The notes below the pieces were generated by a model that searched no databases, was not told the origin of the DNA, and saw only the letters and a list, made by a program, of their open reading frames with translations. A program made the translations under genes and the position numbers. Below are positions 58,486 through 64,000 of a DNA stretch of 64,000 nucleotides, in pieces. This stretch comes from Holacanthus passer (taxonomy: Eukaryota > Chordata > Actinopteri > Pomacanthidae): the NCBI GenBank assembly GCA_025331565.1, contig JAFREQ010000061.1, forward strand, positions 1,517,501 through 1,581,500. The letters are read 5' to 3'. Position 1 is the stretch's first letter, and the number at the start of each line of letters is the position of its first letter.

Positions 58486-59132
58486 CAGTGATTGAATGTA
58501 ACTGAACCAATGTACTTGACTACAATTCTGAGGTACTTTACTTGAGTATTTCCATTCTGTGCTACCTTATACTTCAACTTCACTACTGTGAAATATTGTA
58601 CCATTTTGCCCACATTTATTTGAGAGCTTTGGTTATGAGTTATTGAACATATGATAAGTTTATAAATTAGGATCCATTATTTCAGATCAAACTAACCATT
58701 TATAAAAGAGTAGAAATTTGCTCCACCTTGATTCACTACATCTTTAAAAAGCTCCTTACATATTAATGCATCAATAATAATAATTCAATAATATAATAGA
58801 CTTACTATAGACTTAATGTCAAGATCATGCAACAATCACTAGGGCCATTTTTCAGCATTATGAGTCGCCTACTTTTACTTTTGATGCATTTTGCTACACT
58901 CTAAAAAACACTGGGTAAAAAATGGGCCCACTTTTGTTAATATACCACCAACACACGTTTACACAGCAGCTTTAAGGTTTTTGACCCAGTGTTATTTTAC
59001 ATTACTGTTGAGTTACTGGATCAAAACCAGTGTTTTTTAGCATATAATCAGACTTTCACTCATTTCAATGCTGGAATTTAAAATGTGGCTTATTTTCAGT
59101 ATTTATTAAAGGATCTGAATATTTCCTTGTTG
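58486..59132 (+). mobile_element. hAT-like non-autonomous transposon, second copy, interrupted
   Basis: Starts CAGTGATTGAATGTAACTGA and continues with GAGGTACTTTACTTGAGTAT, TTATACTTCAACTTCACTAC, ATTAATGCATCAATAATAAT and CTTTTACTTTTGATGCATTT. It resumes after an insertion with TTAAAGGATCTGAATATTTC. This is the same element as 47889-48302 in the opposite orientation, with longer interior. The ends are eroded. It is split at 58897-59042 by a MITE. Confidence 0.7.
58897..59042. mobile_element. MITE nested in the hAT-like element
   Basis: Terminal inverted repeats CTAAAAAACACTGG (58901-58914) and CCAGTGTTTTTTAG (59027-59040) are perfect over 14 bp. Interior CTGGGT and GACCCAG motifs form a second, inner inverted pair. 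The whole is about 146 bp with possible TA target duplications (58895-58896, 59043-59044). This matches the general form of a common fish MITE whose ends read CTCTAAAAAA...CTGGGTT. Confidence 0.7.
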
Positions 59133-61275
59133 AAGGCTCCGACAGAGATGATCTGGACGTGATGAACCGTCGTACGTGTTCACCGACGACAGAAACGTCT
59201 CCATTAAAGGAAATGAAACAAAACAGACAATTTTTAGGCGGACGTTCCCGATGACAGACTGTTATTTGGCCTTTGAAAGCAATTAGATCTCATGATTATA
59301 CATCTTGGATCCAATTTATAGTACGAATCTCATAACAATGTGATCTTTCTTATGCAAAACAACATGTGCAGTTAACAATACGAACTCTCAATAGCAATTA
59401 TTTAGACATCCTATAGACATTAATGAGCGCAGTTAGCTGTTTGACGGAGATCTTTTTGTCGCACAGTGCATCATGAAACACATCTCCTGTTTTGCATGAG
59501 TGGGTCAATGCTGACTGTCACGTCTGAAGACTCTGCAGCAGCATCTTTGTCTTGAGCTTCTAGATGCATGTTTCTGATGCTGGAATCACAAAATCGACAG
59601 GGACAAATAATGAATAAATCACGTGATTCTGCAGGTCTGTTAAGAGGAATTATCCTGACTTGAAACTTTACAAAGACGTTATTAAAAATCTTATACTGTA
59701 TATAAACTGAATAAATATTGCAGACATTCAGTCTAAGGGAAGGAAAACAGGAATAAAGCGAATCAGAGATGTTGTTATGAGTTCAACACTGAGAGCATGA
59801 TATGTATTTCATAGTGTGAGAGCGGTGATGAGTGTGCTGTGTTGTGATGAGGGGCACTAGGTTTGATGGTTGCTGCTTCACACCGTGCAATAATAAATTT
59901 GGGGCTATGGGGGTCTGACATTGTCTGCGCTCAGTATAATTAAGCGGTGCATTAGAAAGAGGGCTGGAATAAAACATGAGTATGTAAATGCAGCCCGGAG
60001 CTGATGTTCTAGTGATTATTACAATGCAGATAAAGCATTTCTCACAACTGCCTGTGTCTACTGAAGCCTCCAAAAACATCTGGACCTTTTAATTGAAAAA
60101 TGGCATGGTGTTTCGCTGCGCTGCTTTGTGCTAAGTGAAGTCAACAATTAAGACGAAAATGTAATTGATAAGAATTGCATTGCTTCATTATTTGGTGTTC
60201 TAGTCAAGAAAATTGATTTATCAATTATTTACAGGTCACAGAGCAGAGGCCAAGCATTTCTTTTCTCATTGCATCATCATCTCAAAACACGCAGCATCTC
60301 TGGAGTTCCTCCGTATGAAATCAATCATAACGTGCATATTATGTTCAAAACTAATTACTTTTTTGTGTTGGTATTAAATATACTTGTTGAACTGGAATGC
60401 ATGCACTGGGTTTTTTTTACTCATGTAGCTGTTTAATTATAGCATGTGTTAAATGATGAGAGGAAGAAGCAACCAAAAATCCATACATGAATAACTACAG
60501 CTGCAATACAACGTGTACAATGTTGATGGTATTTATATGTGCAACACATTTTAAAACTGATGACATTCATTATAAAATATAAGATAGAACAAAAGTGATA
60601 AACAATCAGTTGTCATTATTGGTCAGTGTGTCAGTCGTAAACCAGAACGATGACTTGGCTCAGGATATATTTAAATTCAACCAGCCACATGTAATTTATG
60701 TAATAATCAATCTTAAAAAAAAGTTTTTGGGATAAAAACTTTCCTTTCATTAATCGTTGCTGCCGCGTGAATGTTGAATTTGAATGACCAAAAAGTGAGA
60801 AAGCAGTTTTGAACGTTGAAATAAGACGTGTTGCTGCTCATGATTTCAGGCAAATGATAAACTGTTAACACTCAAACTGTGATAAATAGAAAATGATTAA
60901 AACAACTGAACACTTTAACACCTTTTTCCATTAAATAGCTTTAAAGTTGGAAAACTCATCTCATTCCACAGAGTCTGACAGAGTCGTGTAAATATTCTGT
61001 ACCAACTCTTCTGAAGCGATATGATGTTTACACCGAGTGAAATAAGACTTTGTGTGTTTTATGGCGGCACCAAACTATCGAATGAAAACATTCTCAGAGG
61101 TCTTGTGCATCATTTTTACAGATTTAAAGTCTGACACGTTCGTTTGTCTTTGAAGAAAGACGAGAATTTAAAGTTCAGTGAAGTTTACAGGCTTTTACTA
61201 CAACATTTTTTTTCAAATAATACAAATAATGCTGAGTTCAATCTCTCATCTTATCTGCTGTCTAAAAGACTTTAT
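59133..61275. other. upstream spacer, no recognised feature
   Basis: AT-rich unique-looking DNA. A TGATTGAT motif is on the minus strand at 60320-60327. Confidence 0.5.
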
Positions 61276-61278
61276 AAA

Positions 61279-61300
61279 ATATATATATATATATATATAT
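61279..61300. repeat. (TA)n microsatellite
   Basis: About 22 bp of TA followed by the palindrome-like CATAGTATTACTACTATG. Confidence 0.85.
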
Positions 61301-61309
61301 CATAGTATT

Positions 61310-61661
61310 ACTACTATGTAGTAGTACTTTACTATTACATGTATGTACAATTTTAAATCCATAATGCAATTTTAGTTTCAAGCAGCAGGTGCAATATTAT
61401 GTTCATTATCATGTACAATATAACTTAGTCATGTTTAAATACTATGTGCAATATAACTCTTCTTATTATCATAAACAATTTTGCTTAACATCCTCTTTAC
61501 ATTTATTATCTGGTGCAATATGACTTTTTTATCACCTCTCAATATCACTGCCAATATTTACTGCCATCAAATCAAATGCTCTGTTGTTGGTGTATTTTGT
61601 AATGTAATATTTGGAGCAATCGCAAGAATTAATTAAGTTCTATCTCTTATCTTGAAGAGAC
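61310..61661 (+). mobile_element. probable LINE 3' untranslated remnant
   Basis: A loose series of GTGCAATATNACT units occurs at about 61389, 61418, 61447 and 61513, spaced by T-rich DNA. The stretch ends with GGAGCAATCGCAAGAATTAA and TTAAGTTCTATCTCTTATCTT, a typical fish retroelement terminus. No coding part remains. The family is not identified. Confidence 0.45.
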
Positions 61662-64000
61662 TAGCATGGAAACCATCACATGAAATACATATAGACCTGG
61701 ACAGATGCCTCAGAAATCACTGATGACAAAAGCTCAAGCAAATCATAATTACGTGCATTTAATGGTAATGATCACATCTATTATTGCTCCTCTGTGTGTA
61801 CATGAGCGCTGTGTGTCACCACCTGATCTGAGCGAAAGGAGTCCAGTCTCTCTGATGCTCGCTCACATTCCTTCATCCTCCCTGTCTGAAGTCTCAGATT
61901 AGTGGGCCTGAGGCTGAGGCTGTTCATCTGCCAATATGGCACCGGCCTGAGTGATGGGCATGTGGCGACGTCATTAATGATCAGACCATAATGATTCGCT
62001 GACAGGGGAGGAGAGCAATAGATTGTCACTGGGGGTTGAGTTAAAGAGGGGGCCCTAATGATCTGCCTGCAAACACCGCCGGAGCACCTCCTATATCACT
62101 CCATCTCTTTACCCTACCACTCATCAGGTTCCTCTCCAATGGAGGGAGCCACCGCCTTGTGTCTCCGTGCCATCTCGCGACACACTGTAAACATCTGTCA
62201 CCTCCGTATCTATATTTCATGCTATTACCTTTTAGGCCTTGGGCTGCGCGCTGTAAGCCTCGGGGTACTTGATTTCCGCCAGCGTGAGCTTTCAGCGGAG
62301 GAAGGATCAAGTCGTAATCATGGTGCTGCATGGCAGTGTTTTAGCAGCGGGTGTCCTATATACCAACATCCCAAGTGGTTCCAATTCTGTAGCACTCAGC
62401 GAAATGAAGAATACCTTATGACCTCTATTTTTATCAGATGCTCTGTTACCCCTGTCTCCCACTTGTGTATCTGCTGCGGTTCTTAACCTGCCATGAGAAT
62501 GAATCTGGCGACGTATTCATGAAGTTTGCAAAGCCTCATTCTTTTTGAGTTTATCATATTAATTTAAATTCAACACTGCTTTCCTTTAATAACACGTACA
62601 AGTGTATATACATCCACAGATCTGTCCTGCGCTCAGATCCGTCGCACTCCCACAGACGCCGCCTGGATTGAAACATAAGTGCTTCACATGATCTTAACTC
62701 ACAGCAACATTTTCAAACACCGCCAGCACTCGAGAACACTTTAACCCCATCAGTGTATTTAATTACGGTTGGACTTGATTCAGCGCTCATGCTCTCAATA
62801 TTATTTTATCTCATTTAAGGGAAAAAATGAAAGGTGGAGAGAGAGAGAAAAAAAAAAGAAGCGGCAAGTACTTTCGTAATTTAAGAGAGTGTTAATGAGT
62901 TGGTGCTAACCTTTCTCAGTTATCCATCATCCGGTAATGGAGGCAAGGATCCCTTTTCCAATCTGCTTCATTAAAAACTTTCTATTAAATCTAAATATGA
63001 CGCCACGTACTGCTGAAATTAATAGAGTTTCTGAATGTCTAATTCATCCTTATGGTGCTAAAATCCTCCTTGAACATTTTAACCGCATTGATTTTATATG
63101 AATATTATTTAGGAAGACAGAGGTCCTTAAAAGCGTGTCTGAACAATAAAACGCCAGAATTACTCGAGACTGAAGTTGCATCATTAGCATCGAATTTATC
63201 ATAGCAGCTGTATATTACAGTGGATTGTTTGGAACTTGATGTTTGAGCTTTATGGTCGAAGGGAAAAACAAACCAAAGTAAATTCTGAACCCTGTTTGAG
63301 TGGACTAATGGCCTGAGGTCGCGGGGTCACACTGCTCCTCTTCAATGCTGCAAATCTGTTCAAGTGCAAAGTTTATGGGGCAGATGAGGAGCAACGCAGG
63401 TTACTGTATTTACCATAATTTGACCCAAGATACACACTTCTGTCACCTCTCTGTCGTATCGTATTTCTCATCTGTAGGGTGACATCAATCAGAAAATCAG
63501 AATTACATTGAAAAAATGTCATAATGGTTCATTAGAGATTGTGAGCTTTTATAACTTAAAAATAGCAACTTGCTTATCGCTTACTTGAGTCACGGCTGCG
63601 AAGGAGACGACTTCAGAGCAGAAAATGAGAGCGAAAGGGGGAAAATTATTTCACACTCTTTCAATAAAATATATTGCATTAAAGGCCAAAGGTGTTGTTG
63701 ACACTTTTCTTTTAAAAAAAAATCTGCTGATTTAGATTTTGACTCCAGCTTCTGTAAATGCATCACGTTTTGACGTGATTTCCATCTGTGAAAAAACCAC
63801 TTAAATCTTAAATCTTAAATCTTCCAGTCAGTCAGGTGGCAGTAATATTTCAACTGACACACCCAAACAGAAAACCTGCACTCAGCAGCGTTATTCCAAT
63901 CACAAGTCAGCATCCAATATTTCTGCGTGTGAGAACATATGTTAAAAAGATATATCCCCTCTGTGATCTACATTTACTTGATAAAACTCACCAGCACATT
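61662..64000. other. upstream spacer at the right edge
   Basis: Unique-looking DNA with three CTTAAAT tandem units at 63800-63820, an A run at 62849-62857 and a TGATTGAT motif on the minus strand at 63484-63491. I looked for the start of a divergent neighbour, since MAPKAP1 lies 5' of PBX3 in mammals, and saw no recognisable exon. Confidence 0.5.

Noticed and set aside
61662..64000. 5' end of a divergent neighbour such as mapkap1
   Set aside because: Expected from mammalian synteny, but no matching exon sequence is visible here.

Overview
The window is vertebrate nuclear DNA, almost certainly from a ray-finned (teleost) fish. The evidence is large AT-rich introns and spacers, many (CA)n, (GA)n and homopolymer microsatellites, and dispersed repeats of types typical of teleost genomes. 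There are no bacterial-style operons. Nearly all long open frames are chance frames.

One gene is recognisable, on the minus strand: the 5' half of a PBX-family TALE homeobox gene, best matched to pbx3 (pbx3a or pbx3b). Four coding exons can be placed to the base: exon 1 (43095-43291, start codon at 43289-43291), exon 2 (42579-42652), exon 3 (1390-1631) and exon 4 (276-466). Phases agree across all junctions (197+74+242+191 nt), giving 234 complete codons plus two bases. These encode the PBX3-specific N-terminus and the PBC-A/PBC-B regions. The homeodomain exons lie beyond the left edge. Intron 1 is 442 bp, intron 2 about 41 kb, intron 3 923 bp; only the first 275 bp of intron 4 are present.

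Left to right: 1-1631 holds exons 4 and 3; 1632-42578 is the giant intron 2, with microsatellites, poly-A/T runs, one teleost dispersed repeat, G-rich tracts and several clusters of TAATTA, octamer or PBX-HOX-like motifs that may be enhancers; 42579-43291 holds exons 2 and 1; 43292 to about 44750 is the 5' leader and a GC-rich CCAAT/GC-box promoter candidate. From 44750 to 64000 is upstream spacer with no recognisable gene. It contains a broken L2/Rex-type LINE interrupted by a second retroelement tail, two oppositely oriented hAT-like elements (one split by a later MITE), other retroelement 3' tails and more homeodomain-motif clusters.

I found no CRISPR array, tRNA, rRNA or novel multi-gene system. 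The points most worth a second look are the AT-rich inverted repeats built from homeodomain or POU-like sites in intron 2 and upstream, PBX/MEIS-like sites near the gene's own promoter (possible autoregulation), and the nested transposon insertions. Calls rest on reading by eye; repeat-family names and enhancer calls are inferences.
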